DNA of 64,000 nt from Adiantum capillus-veneris. Lineage: Eukaryota > Streptophyta > Polypodiopsida > Polypodiales > Pteridaceae. Shown one piece after another: positions 21,174 to 33,454 of the stretch. The stretch's first letter is position 1, and the number at the start of each line of letters is the position of its first letter. The stretch is from NCBI GenBank assembly GCA_014529385.2, contig CM043947.1:115957587-116021586 (forward strand). Direction: 5' to 3'. The notes below the pieces were generated by a model. It made no database searches, was not told where the DNA came from, and saw only the letters and a program-made list of their open reading frames with translations. The position numbers were made by a program, and so were the translations under genes.

Positions 21174-21188
21174 GTTACCAACCTAGTG
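21174..21188 (-). repeat. Right terminal inverted repeat of the piggyBac-type element
   Basis: GTTACCAACCTAGTG is followed by TTAA and is the exact inverse of 6161-6175. Subterminal AGGACATARAWSTGTCC units lie at 21137-21172. Confidence 0.9.
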
Positions 21189-21192
21189 TTAA

Positions 21193-23058
21193 GATTGTCA
21201 TCTTTCGCTATGTAGAGGTAGCTCAGAAGTAATCGTACTTGTCAAGTGCCTTTAGGATTGTAGGATTGTAGAAATAGATTAGGATTTTGATGATGACTGG
21301 TAGACGAGACAAGTCTTAAGGTCAATGCTCAGAAAACCAAAAAAGACAAGAAAACGAGTGTTTGTGGACACCTTCCACAACCCCATTGCATGAGAATCTA
21401 GGAGTAGGGTAAGTAAGATCCAAGGTGGATTTCAGAACATTGCTCTCTCCCAAAGAATCAAGTGTGATTTGTTATTGGAAGTTGCAAAATTTCAGGTCTA
21501 CTGTTAGAAATAGCACCAAAAGACTCGGAACCACTTAATCCGACTGGAGAGTAAGCCTAAAAGTTGTCTGAACCAATTGGTAAGCTCAAGGACACTTTGA
21601 GGTAAAAATTTCAAGAGTTGTCCAAACATCAGATTATTTACTTTTTCTTGACATTTTAGGCCAAATTAAGTTTTGACTTGATTCATAGGCTTAAAATAGC
21701 TCATGTAAAGACTCTCTTCGAAAAAATTGCACAAAGTGTTCATTTCAAGGCTGAAGCTAATAATCGTGATTATTAACTTTTAACTCAGATTTGATCAAGG
21801 TTCATACCATTGACTCATTGCATGTGTACAAACAACTTTTGTAAAGGCCCAAAATATTTGGATCACCAAACTGACAAAAAACTGGGTAAAAACTAAAGTT
21901 TGTACTGACTTTTTAAACTTTTTTGAAACTCGAGTGTAAATTGGAAAAAAATTTGTCCAAACTTGTTGAAATTTGATTCATAGGCTTATATTGATGTGGT
22001 AAACATGTGTACATGCTTAGTTGACCAAAAAGATGCAAAAAGTTATCAGTTGTAAATAATCACCATTATTTACATCTGGCCCATTTTTCAACTTTTTTGA
22101 CCAAGTCAACATACCACTAGTTTTACCATGTTGTAATAAGTCCACAAACTAAATTTGGTAAGATTTGGATCACTAGATTGAAAATTGTGACTAAATTTAC
22201 AAAGATAGTGTGCGGACAGAAAATTGATGACCATTTGACCAAAAATTGTCTAAACTTGATGAAACTTGGCTAGTCACCTTAACTTGAGGTGCTTAATGGA
22301 TCTGTGTCAAAGTTGGGACAAAATTTGCAAAACTTGAGATGGACTAAATAATTGTAATTATTTACATCTACTTCAAAAATTGATAATTTTGCTCAGTTGA
22401 GTATACCACAAGGTCAAGTATATCAAGTAGACCTCACAAATCAATTTTGGTGAAATTTGGATCACAAAAGCGAGACTTAGGCCAGATTCTTGAAATCAGG
22501 GTCCGTGGACACAAAACACTTGATAAACTTGATCAGATTTTGTCCAAACTTGTTGAAACTTGTCCAGGGACTTTAACAGGTTGTATACTTGCCAAACCAA
22601 TCCAACAAGTGTAAAAAACTGACAAAAATATAAATAATCACGATTATTTACTACTGCTACCCAGGGATGTCAGTTTTGACTTTTGAACTTGTAAAGTGCT
22701 AGACCAACATAATACAAGGCCACCGGGCAATTTTGGGTTCAATCAGATCCGAATTGGTACATGTTCACTCAGTTTCCAAGTTCTAGATTAAACCTTTGAA
22801 TTTTTGCTAAAGTTGAATGTGAAAATCAGTTTGACTCCCATAGCTCGATTTGCAGTGATACACATAGACCAATCACGAGAGTTAGCAAAACACTCTATTG
22901 TCTTTATAGAAGAATAGCTAACTTGACCAAATTTGTACAGGAATCAGGTTGCAGACAAGGAATCAGTGGCTTGATAGAAAGTTGCAATTGAATCAAGTGG
23001 AAATTGACGACAGGTCAATCCAAAGGTAAGTACCCTAACCAGGGCTTCATAAGTCTAT
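21193..23058 (+). other. Ty3 element leader with a palindrome array
   Basis: No protein is seen. Four 16-bp palindromes of the form AATAATCNNGATTATT lie at 21759, 22055, 22347 and 22633, spaced 296, 292 and 286 bp, within diverged units containing phrases such as ACTTGTTGAAACTT and AACTTTTTTGACC. A sister set lies at 49214-49808. I infer this is the long leader of the Tat/Athila-like Ty3 element starting at 4681. Confidence 0.6.
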
Positions 23059-25335
23059 ATGAATCTTAGATCTGGTCGTGTACTAGGAAATCAAGGCATA
23101 CTCGGAGAAACCTCCAGTAGAGTGTCCACCGAAGATAGCGTGAATCAAGGCAATTCCTTGTACACAATTCTTGAAGAAGTCTCAAATAATTTTTCAGATT
23201 CAACATCTGAAATGTCTTCTTACTCGACTCACTCGGAAATCGGAATGACAATGCACTATAAGCATATACTGTCTTTTTATAAGACTAACCGCCATGGAGC
23301 CCAGGTTTACTTGGACCCTAACGAGGAGTATGCTTTTCGCACTGATGACCATGGTATTGAGTTCAAAGAAGAGATTAGGACAAACAAACAAGGAAAATGT
23401 ACATGGATAGAAACGAAACTTAGTATGTACAGGTCGAAAACCCTGATGTAGTAGACAAATGGGGGTTATAAGTAAACACCATAATCCCATATATATGTCA
23501 GCAAAAGAAGGACCACCAAATTTAGAATTCAAGGGATACGTTCAAGTAGATTTCAAGCCTTTGAAACGGCTTAGTACGGATAATCCTAGGATCAGAGTCT
23601 ATTGTGGACTTTTCATGCCAAACTAGGACAAGTAACGTCCATGAAGATCATCTATATCTTCAAGATCAAAGATAAGGGATGAGCAGACCTATCAACCTAC
23701 CTGTGTAGGGATTGCTATAACAACAACTTCGTTATGATGACTCCTGAGGAGGTAGAAAAAACCAAATACCAAGGGTATTCCATAAGGGATTGGATATTGG
23801 AACAAGGACCAGAAACAATTCCAAGAGATGAACACCGTGAGAGATCATGTGAGAGTAATGTTAAGAAACCGGAAACCACCTCATCACGTGGAAAACCGGG
23901 TGACACTAAGGTCAATCCAAGGCTACATGAGTCACTATTTCCAACAGAATGGTTTGAAGGACTCAGAATAGGACTAACTGCCAGGAGACCGGGAGTTGAA
24001 CCAAACAGACGCGTCAAACCAGCTGATTTTCAGAAATGGGTTAGAAAATAGAGTGGATCAGGGGATCCATACGACCACTAGCAAGCTTTAAGCAGGTGCT
24101 AAGAGCAGAACGTATATTAGATTTCAATACTCAATTCGAGGGGTTTGGAATGACATTAGAAGGAAAAGCATTGACATGGTTCCAAAACATTCCACCAAGG
24201 TCAATCATGGACTTGAACACATTAACTCAAGGATTTGTAGCTGCTTGTTCCAAAATGGGGATCAAACATAATACGGTAGCTGAAATCTACAGATTTAAAT
24301 AGAAAGATGGTGAGTCTGTTCGGGATTGTGCAACTCGCATGAAACAATACATTGCCAGATGCCCAGGCTAGAGATACGTGCAGAAGAACAACTCGTATCT
24401 TTGTTTTTAGAGGGATTGCTAAACAAAGAACTTCATGCTATACTCTATAGTAAAAAGCATACAGCCCTAGAAGAGAGTGTGTCAGATGCTATTGACTTAG
24501 GAGACAATTGTGATATTTTTAACGAAGAAGATGTCCCTAAGGATAACCAAAGTGAGAAAATAGTATCCTCTAAACCAGTACAAGTGGGAACGGCTGTTGC
24601 TGCACCACTTCTAGCCATAGAAGATATGCTCAAAAGGATGAACGACATAATGAACAACATGCAAAAAGCACCTATGAGGGGACCAGGACAAGGGATACCT
24701 CAACAAGGACAACCAATTAGGCCACAAAAATGGTGTGTAATTGAGGGAAAATGGACCAACCATGACACGACAAGTGCTACTTTAGACCAAAGTATGATGG
24801 GAATGTTCAGTACGTGCCTATGAGGCCACAAGGACAACCCATGTACAGATATGAGCCTAATATGGCCCAGACTCAAAGACCACGAATGGTTATGGAAAGA
24901 CCTCAACCTGTGTTGGGACAAAAACCTCCACACCATTACATAATGCAGTGTCCGTAAAGTACATGCACTCCGAAGGAGTCATGGATGAACAAGAATTAGT
25001 GAGTGTTACACCCTATGCTGAGCCTAGTCCATCTACAGTAATGGTAGCAGGAGATAGGTATAATTCACATCCACCACAAATGGAAGAAACCATGACTTAT
25101 GCTCCACCAGAGCTCGCACCAATGTATTATGTAGCTAATCAAGGTGTCAGACCTCCCATGGTAAGACCCATGATTAAGCCAAGAACGGACATTGTCACAA
25201 TTGTGGTGCGGATGATCACTTGAGAAATGAATGTCCAGAGCCTGACAAAAACCTCAAGCAAGTTGAAGACTATTGCATACAATGTTGCAAAAAGGAGGAC
25301 ACTTTCCGGAACATTGTCTTAAAAATCCTTTAAAC
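23059..25335 (+). pseudogene. gag: Ty3/gypsy gag, decayed, with two zinc knuckles
   Basis: The start MNLRSGR at 23059 begins a nucleocapsid-type reading that is split by several stops and shifts. A gag matrix/capsid segment (ILDFNTQFEGFGMTL, ALTWFQNIPP) lies at 24096-24302 and continues in another frame to 24823 (LEIRAEEQLVSLFLEG). Two CCHC zinc knuckles follow: CHNCGADDHLRNEC at about 25190-25235 and CIQCCKKGGHFPEHC at about 25272-25320. The gene cannot make one protein as it stands. It begins the 23-34.5 kb retroelement. Confidence 0.75.
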
Positions 25336-26830
25336 AAGAGTAAAACAGTAGTAAACGTAGTCCAAGTGATACCTAGTAGCTTATTAGAGAGTGAAACAAT
25401 TGTTCCAATCAAGAAAATCACTAGAGCCCAGGCCAAGAAAAAGAAACACAACTCCTCTGATGATTCGGAAAATACGAAAGTTTTCTCTCAGAGAATCAAA
25501 AGAAGCAGAAGCAAAAGATATGAGATGAAAAAACAAATACCACGAGTTGAAATCGAGGAGAAAGTAAAAAAGCTATTCCAGGAAAAGTTGAAAGAAATTG
25601 GAAGTGAAATCAAGGAAACAACCGTGAAATCTGGAGGATCCATTCTGGTTGATAAAATTTTTGAGCCTATTAACACAACCTTGGAAGCCTACCAAGCAGG
25701 ACTTAAAGCATACCAAAACATGGATAACAAATGGAAAAACTATCCTTCTCCAGACATGAAAGTAGCTAAGCTGGAAGCTTGTCAAAATTTGGTAAGAATC
25801 ATGCAAAAACTACTGAAAAAACAAAAACCCAAGCTTGAAAGTATCGCAAAACCTGAGGAGATTGTGTTAAGAGAAACAAAAGAAAAATATGATGCGGTGG
25901 CAGAACCCCACTTTGAAACAAAAGAACCAGAACTTATAGTGCCGGACAGTGAAGATTCCTTAGAAGGAATTCCATTCGTAGAGGAAGAGTGGCCAAGACA
26001 CTTATGGAAAAACGTTAGAGAGATCAATGATGGGAGCCTAACTCTAAAGTCAGCTCCCATAGAGAAAGTTTGGTTATATAACCTACCTTTTGATATGAAT
26101 ATGGATCTACAATCCTTGTACGGGGATTGCGGATCTAAAGCTTCAGGAATGTCGAAACCATTTACCTTGAAAACATTACCCTCTTACATGGGAGATAACA
26201 AAGATGAATCCATAGTGTGTAAGACCACTCAAGTAAAAAGAGCTGAACAGACCCTAGAAGTAGACAACATTAGTTCAATCATGTCTACATCCATCCAATG
26301 CACTCTTACCTTGGGAGAACTATTAAAACTCAGACCATACTTATGGAATGATCTATAGAAAACCCTAGAGAAGGTGGGGATAACGGGGTTAATCTCAAAA
26401 AATTTGGGAGAATTAAAAAACGAAATGGACAACAAAGAAATTCATTATGTTCCCATGAACAAAGTCCGAGAATATTATGAAGGGGAAGAAGAAAACACCA
26501 CCCTTTCACTGAAATATAATGACATTGAAACCATGGAAATACTGGATAGTGGATTAGGCATAGCCATAGCCACGAAAGAAGTATGGGAATCCTGGGGACA
26601 ACCAACCATTAGACAAACTTGAATGAAATTGCAATTGGCTGACAGACACATTGAGAGACCATTAGGGCTGCTTGAAAAGGTGATAGTCAATTCCTGTGGA
26701 ATTGAATATCAACACACTTTTGCCATACTAGACTTTGGGAAAAAAATCAATTATGAAATCATGGTGGGAAGACCTTTCATGCGACAAGTACAACTTATCC
26801 AAGATTGGGGAACAATTATCTGTACTTGAA
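25273..26830 (+). pseudogene. pro: Ty3/gypsy gag-pro linker and aspartic protease, decayed
   Basis: A Lys/Glu-rich linker reads open from 25273 to 26358, with a coiled-coil-like stretch (EEKVKKLFQEKLKEIG). The protease region at 26374-26830 shows ILDSGLGIAI in place of the usual D-S/T-G-A and later GRPFMRQV, as in plant retroelement proteases. In-frame stops at 26356 and 26620 interrupt it. Confidence 0.6.
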
Positions 26831-27797
26831 GCAAGTGGATCTATAACAAGAGTAAATCTAAAAGATCACACTTATAGAGATGTCTTGAAAACACCCATAC
26901 AAGAGTTTGATTTAGTCTCTTCGGCTGAAACTAAGCTTCCATCCTGGTTAAACAAAGACACTCCTATTTGGATGTGTGGAGCTTCAAAAAACAGCAATTT
27001 AAGACGAGAAGAATGTGTCCTAGAAAGGGACTACACAGACGAAGCCTATGTACCTGAACCCTTTCCAGAGAATTTCTTTGATCCATTTCAGTGGACTCAA
27101 ATTTTAGAGACAATAGATGTATGTGTATATACGTCTATGCCTACTCAGTTTTACAATGAGGATGGCTACGACATAATTCCCATCCAAATGATTTCAACCC
27201 TCAACATTGAAGACAAAGATGAGGAACCCAAGGACTTGATGAAAGCTCAATAAATATTTTCAGACCTCTACTACGATGCAACTGATGAGTTAGATGAACA
27301 CTCAGCTACCTCAGAAGATTCGGGGTCAGAAAAAGAACATGTGAGAGTTAAGCTACTCTAGAAAGGAGGGAAGGAAAGGTTTTTTGAATTTCCTAACCAT
27401 AAATCAAGAAGAAAAAAATGGTATAGACGAAAAAGAGACACCACAAATGTGAAAACACAATCTATGCAAATATTCTCCAGTGGAACACAATTCTTGATGC
27501 AGATAGATGCAAATGATTGTGCCAAGGACAAAATCACTAGCAGGTATATACGACCGAAATGGAAACCACGGAAGAGGATGGTAAGGATGTACTGAGTGTT
27601 CCATCCCATTACAAAACGTATACTCTCCTAGATCGAAAAATCATAGTCAAACAACCTGTTAGGGAACTATGAAAACAAGGCGAGTCCAACAAAGGGCCTG
27701 AAAACGCTAAAAAGATAGACCTGGCTAAACCAAGAGAAGAGCCTAGACCTGTTGACATTGCAAATGACCTTACAAAAGAAGAAGAAGAGCTCTGAGC

Positions 27798-28080
27798 TTG
27801 CTAAAGGAATATCGAGATATCTTTGGTTGGTCTTACAAGGATCTCAAGGGTGTTGATCCAAAAATCTGTCAACATACCATACCCATGAGAGATGATGTGA
27901 AAGCAAGTAGACAAAGGCCATGCACGTATAATGAAACATTTGCCAGGAAGATAAAAGAAGAGATTGAGAAACTAAAGGAAGCCGAATTCATTTACAAAAT
28001 TGAACACACAGATTGAGTGTCTCCAATTTTGGTAGTACCCAAGAAGAATGGAAAATTATGAGTGTGTGCTAATCTAAAAA
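27798..28080 (+). pseudogene. pol: Reverse transcriptase N-terminal part, decayed
   Basis: RDIFGWSYKDLKGVDP and IPMRDDVKASRQRPC match the start of Ty3 reverse transcriptase, followed by SPILVVPKKNGK in the same frame after a stop at 28015. It runs directly into the 583-bp array at 28081. Confidence 0.8.
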
Positions 28081-30994
28081 AGTAAATGCATCTACCATCA
28101 GGGAAAAATTTTCTCTTCTAATCATTGAGCATGTTTTAGAACAAGTTGCAGGAAAAGAAGCTTATAGCTTCTTACATGGATTTTTGGAATACAATCAACT
28201 TTTGGTTTATCCAAAAGATCATTATAAAACTACTTTTGTAACAAAATGGGGTATATTTTCCTATCGGGTTATGCTGTTTGGGTTAACTAATGCTCCAGCC
28301 ACATCTCAAAAGTTGATGAGCCATGCATTTAAAGAATATATGAGGAAATTCTTAGAAGCATATATGGATGATCTATGCGTACACTCATCAATCCAGGCTG
28401 ATCATTTTGAACACCTCAAAAGTATTCGAAAAATGTAGACTTTATAGGATTTTCTTAAATCTTGAAAAGTGCACATTCATGGGTAGACAAGGAAAACTCC
28501 TTGGATATGTAGCGTCTTAAAATGGCATAGCTACTGATATTGAAAAAAATCATGTCATTGCTAATTTTCCTAGACCAACAACAATCAAGGGGGTACAAGC
28601 CTTCATGGGGCATTGTGGATATTACAGACGGTTCATCTACATCATACGCTATAATTGCAAAAAAGTAAATGCATCTACCATCAGGGAAAACTTTTCTCTT
28701 CCAATCATTGAGCATGTTTTAGAACAAGTTGCAGGAAAATAAGCTTATAGCTTCTTACATGGATTTTTGGAATACAATCAACTTTTGGTTTATCCAAAAG
28801 ATCATTATAAAACTACTTTTGCAACAAAATGGGGTATATTTTCCTATCGGGTTATGCTGTTTGGGTTAACTAATGCTCCAGCCACATCTCAAAAGTTGAT
28901 GAGCCATGCATTTAAAGAATATATGAGGAAATTCTTAGAAGCATATATGGATGATCTATGCGTACACTCATCAATCCAGGCTGATCATTTTGAACACCTC
29001 AAAAGTATTCGAAAAATGTAGACTTTATAGGATTTTCTTAAATCTTGAAAAGTGCACATTCATGGGTAGACAAGGAAAACTCCTTGGATATGTAGCGTCT
29101 TAAAATGGCATAGCTACTGATATTGAAAAAAATCATGTCATTGCTAATTTGCCTAGACCAACAACAATCAAGGGGGTACAAGCCTTCATGGGGCATTGTG
29201 GATATTACAGACGGTTCATCTACATCATACGCTATAATTGCAAAAAAGTAAATGCATCTACCATCAGGGAAAACTTTTCTCTTCCAATCATTGAGCATGT
29301 TTTAGAACAAGTTGCAGGAAAATAAGCTTATAGCTTCTTACATGGATTTTTGGAATACAATCAACTTTTGGTTTATCCAAAAGATCATTATAAAACTACT
29401 TTTGCAACAAAATGGGGTATATTTTCCTATCGGGTTATGCTGTTTGGGTTAACTAATGCTCCAGCCACATCTCAAAAGTTGATGAGCCATGCATTTAAAG
29501 AATATATGAGGAAATTCTTAGAAGCATATATGGATGATCTATGCGTACACTCATCAATCCAGGCTGATCATTTTGAACACCTCAAAAGTATTCGAAAAAT
29601 GTAGACTTTATAGGATTTTCTTAAATCTTGAAAAGTGCACATTCATGGGTAGACAAGGAAAACTCCTTGGATATGTAGCGTCTTAAAATGGCATAGCTAC
29701 TGATATTGAAAAAAATCATGTCATTGCTAATTTGCCTAGACCAACAACAATCAAGGGGGTACAAGCCTTCATGGGGCATTGTGGATATTACAGACGGTTC
29801 ATCTACATCATACGCTATAATTGCAAAAAAGTAAATGCATCTACCATCAGGGAAAACTTTTCTCTTCCAATCATTGAGCATGTTTTAGAACAAGTTGCAG
29901 GAAAATAAGCTTATAGCTTCTTACATGGATTTTTGGAATACAATCAACTTTTGGTTTATCCAAAAGATCATTATAAAACTACTTTTGCAACAAAATGGGG
30001 TATATTTTCCTATCGGGTTATGCTGTTTGGGTTAACTAATGCTCCAGCCACATCTCAAAAGTTGATGAGCCATGCATTTAAAGAATATATGAGGAAATTC
30101 TTAGAAGCATATATGGATGATCTATGCGTACACTCATCAATCCAGGCTGATCATTTTGAACACCTCAAAAGTATTCGAAAAATGTAGACTTTATAGGATT
30201 TTCTTAAATCTTGAAAAGTGCACATTCATGGGTAGACAAGGAAAACTCCTTGGATATGTAGCGTCTTAAAATGGCATAGCTACTGATATTGAAAAAAATC
30301 ATGTCATTGCTAATTTGCCTAGACCAACAACAATCAAGGGGGTACAAGCCTTCATGGGGCATTGTGGATATTACAGACGGTTCATCTACATCATACGCTA
30401 TAATTGCAAAAAAGTAAATGCATCTACCATCAGGGAAAACTTTTCTCTTCCAATCATTGAGCATGTTTTAGAACAAGTTGCAGGAAAATAAGCTTATAGC
30501 TTCTTACATGGATTTTTGGAATACAATCAACTTTTGGTTTATCCAAAAGATCATTATAAAACTACTTTTGCAACAAAATGGGGTATATTTTCCTATCGGG
30601 TTATGCTGTTTGGGTTAACTAATGCTCCAGCCACATCTCAAAAGTTGATGAGCCATGCATTTAAAGAATATATGAGGAAATTCTTAGAAGCATATATGGA
30701 TGATCTATGCGTACACTCATCAATCCAGGCTGATCATTTTGAACACCTCAAAAGTATTCGAAAAATGTAGACTTTACAGGATTTTCTTAAATCTTGAAAA
30801 GTGCACATTCATGGGTAGACAAGGAAAACTTCTTGGACATATAGCGTCTTAAAATGGCATAGCTACTAATATTGAAAAAAATCATGTCATTGCTAATTTG
30901 CCTAGACCAACAACAATCAAGGGGGTACAAGCCTTCATGGGGCATTGTGGATATTACAGACGGTTCATCTACATCATACGCTATAATTGCAAAA
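28081..30994 (+). repeat. 583-bp tandem array, five copies, of the reverse transcriptase core
   Basis: Five head-to-tail units start at 28081, 28664, 29247, 29830 and 30413. Each covers the polymerase segment with VMLFGLTNAPAT and the catalytic YMDD, through the thumb motif GYYRRF. Copies 2 to 4 are almost identical, while the outer edges of copies 1 and 5 carry private changes. The unit is not a multiple of three and holds stops, so no elongated enzyme is made. Junctions fall in runs of A (CTAAAAAAG, TTGCAAAAC), suggesting microhomology. Expansion occurred in an already dead element. Confidence 0.95.
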
Positions 30995-31690
30995 CCCATG
31001 TATAGCTTGATTACACACTTTGAGTGGACCGAGGCATGTGAAGAATTCTTCATGAAACTTAAGCAAGCTCTCACCTCAGCTCCAATATTGAAAGCACCAG
31101 ATTGGAATAAGATATTCCACATACATCTAGATACTTCCAATTTCGCTATCGGTTGTATACTAGCTCAACCAGGAGACGAGAAATTTGACTTTCCTATTTC
31201 TTATGCTAGCCGACAATTGAACATGGCGGAAAAGAATTATACCACCACCAAAAGGGAAGGATTAGGAATGATCTATCCCGTTAAAAAGTATAGACATTAC
31301 CTATTAGCCAAGAAGTTTGTGTTCTTTGTAGACCACCAAGCTTTGTTGTATTTGGTCAACAAGCCATGCAACATAGGAAGAATAGTGAGATAATTCATCA
31401 TTCTTCAGGAATATGATTTCACTGTGGTTGTAAAAAAGAGCACAACACATCAACGAGTAGATCATTTGTCAAGGATTGTTTTAGCAGAATCACCTAAAGG
31501 GGTAGATGATGATTTACCAGATGCCTATTTGTTCTCCGTGGAAATGATACCTCGATGGTTGGAAAACATGGTGTCATGGATGACAATAGCTCATGTGGAT
31601 TCCCAAATACCACTTCCCATTACGATCGGATTAATCAAGAAATTGGCTATGTATCAATTACTAGCTGGTAGGCTATACAAAAGAAACTGA
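30995..31690 (+). pseudogene. pol: RNase H region of the Ty3 element
   Basis: KPMYSLITHFEWTEACEEF leads into RNase H with DTSNFAIGCILAQ, YTTTKREGLGMIY and FVDHQALLYLVN. Stops near 31393 and 31690 interrupt it. It directly follows the last 583-bp unit. Confidence 0.8.
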
Positions 31691-33001
31691 GATGGAATTT
31701 TGTTCTTATGAATTAATCCTGAAGAAAAAAAAACAGTACCTAAGTCAAGCACATGTTACCATAGTAGGACTTCACTTTGCGGAAGATCAAACTATGCAAC
31801 GAATCTTAAGACTTGGAGTATTTTGGCCGACTATGAGGAGTGGTGTTCGATCTTTTGTAAAGGATTGTTCTCAATGTCAAAAACAAACACCCATACCTCA
31901 TGTAACATTGTTTCAGATGTCACCTCTTCCTAAGTGGAGTAAATATCTGTTTACTTACTTATCGAGCCGAATATTTTCTGAGGATATGAGTAAACACCGT
32001 CAAAGAGAAATTGAAACTGAAGCAAGAGACTATGCTCTTATCGGGAACTAATTGTATCGGAGAGGTAGAGGTCAACATTTGCGTCTTTGTGCAAATGAAG
32101 AGGAGTATATTCCGATTATAGAACAAGAACATGCTGGATTAGCTGGAGGTCACTTTTCTAGTGAGACCACCACAAGAGCAATCTTGATGGCAGGCATATG
32201 GTGGCCAACACTTTTTGTAGATCCCAAAGAATATGTTCGAAGGTGTGATGCTTGTCAACGAACAAAAATACCAACACGTGTAGATAGCATGCCCTTAAGA
32301 CCAATGATGGGGGCTAGAGATTTTGCAAAATGGGATATAGATTTGCTGGGCCAATACAACCACCTCCTTATAGAACCCAAGCTCAATATATCATTGTAGC
32401 TACGGACTATTTGACCAAGTGAGCCAAGGCTAAATCAACTCAAAAGAATGATGCCAGAACCACTGCTGCATTCTTATATGAGTATGTATTCACGAGATAT
32501 GGACTACCAATAGAAATTGTCAGTGATCACGAAACTCATTTCCTCAATGAGGTAATCGAGTATTTGCTTAATGAGTTTATGGTCATACATAGAAAATTAG
32601 CTCCCTATCACCCACAAGCAAACAGACAAGCTAAGCATACGAACAAAATCCTTAGCTCGGTGCTGACTAAAGTGTTTAGTTCAGGAAGTACAGACTCGAA
32701 ATCGTATCTCCATGCTGCTCTATGGGCTTATCGAGTTTCATTCAAAATAGCTTTAAATGCTTCACCCTTTAACCTTGTTTATGGTCTTGATGCCATACTA
32801 CCAATAGAATTTCTATTGCCGACATTAAGGGTAGCACGAAATCTTGAGTGGATTGGACATGAATTCTCAGAAAGACTTGAAGATTTGGAAAAGCTAGATG
32901 AGCAAAGGCTAACTGCTGTAGCTCACATCTATGCACAAAAGCGAAAACAAAAATAATTTTTTGCCACTTAATCACAAAAATCTGCAAGAAAGGGGACTTA
33001 G
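31691..33001 (+). pseudogene. pol: Integrase with two successive HHCC modules
   Basis: Two zinc-binding modules occur in a row. One is at 31735-31890 (H-H-C-C with GVFWPTMRSG and DCSQCQK), the other at 32110-32265 (HAGLAGGHF, GIWWPTLF, RRCDACQRTK); each is preceded by a LYKR/LYRRG segment. The catalytic core follows at 32390-32700 with EIVSDHETHF, HPQANRQAK in place of the usual Glu context, and ALWAYRVSF. The gene is split by stops and then by the foldback element at 33002. Confidence 0.75.
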
Positions 33002-33454
33002 CATTAGGCAAAATTTGGACTCACAAAGGGGCTCTTTAAGGAGTTTGACTTTACCTCTCTCTACCAAAACGGGCGCATGGATTAATTTTTGCAAACAAAC
33101 TCCAAAGTTGGTGGAGGTTTGACAGTTAGAATGTCCTCTTCAAGCTCTATCTACTGATATATAGCACGCCATGAGATTTCTCATATTTTAGAAGATTCTT
33201 TTTTTTAATTCACCTATGATGTGACAACTCTGTCGGAATCTAAGTGAATAAAAAAAAGAATCTTCTAAAATATGAGGAATCTCATGGCGTGCTATATATC
33301 AGTAGATAGAGCTTGAAGAGGACATTCTAACTGTCAAACCTCCACCAACTTTGGAGTTTGTTTGCAAAAAATTATCCATGCGCCCATTTTGGTAGAGAGA
33401 GGTAAAGTCAAACTCCTTAAAGGGCCCCTTTGTGAGTCCAAATTTTGCCTAATG
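33002..33454. mobile_element. 453-bp foldback (MITE-like) element
   Basis: Two arms of about 212 bp are inverted and nearly identical, separated by a 30-bp loop (33214-33243). The ends are CATTAGGCAAAATTTGGACT and its inverse. It interrupts integrase between the linker helix (to 33000) and the C-terminal segment VLVYFLKKHIPK (from 33455). No protein is encoded. A second copy ends at position 70. A clear target duplication is not visible. The termini share CATTAGG, AA, TTTG and TCA in register with the ends of the 8471-18032 element. Confidence 0.92.

Larger units (their letters stand above)
6161..21188 (-). mobile_element. Large piggyBac-type DNA transposon carrying a nested element
   Basis: TTAA flanks both ends (6157-6160 and 21189-21192). 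The ends are inverted copies of CACTAGGTTGGTAAC with subterminal AGGACATAAAAGTGTCC-type units. The minus strand at 18253-20743 encodes a piggyBac-type transposase. Total length is 15,028 bp, but 9,562 bp of that is an unrelated element at 8471-18032; without it the host element would be about 5.5 kb. The boundary call rests on the paired ends, the TTAA and the internal transposase together. Since the two TTAA sites and ends agree, the insertion appears complete. Confidence 0.85.

Noticed and set aside
28081-30994. CRISPR-like or coding tandem repeat protein
   Set aside because: The units are 583 bp without spacers, contain stops and encode reverse transcriptase motifs.
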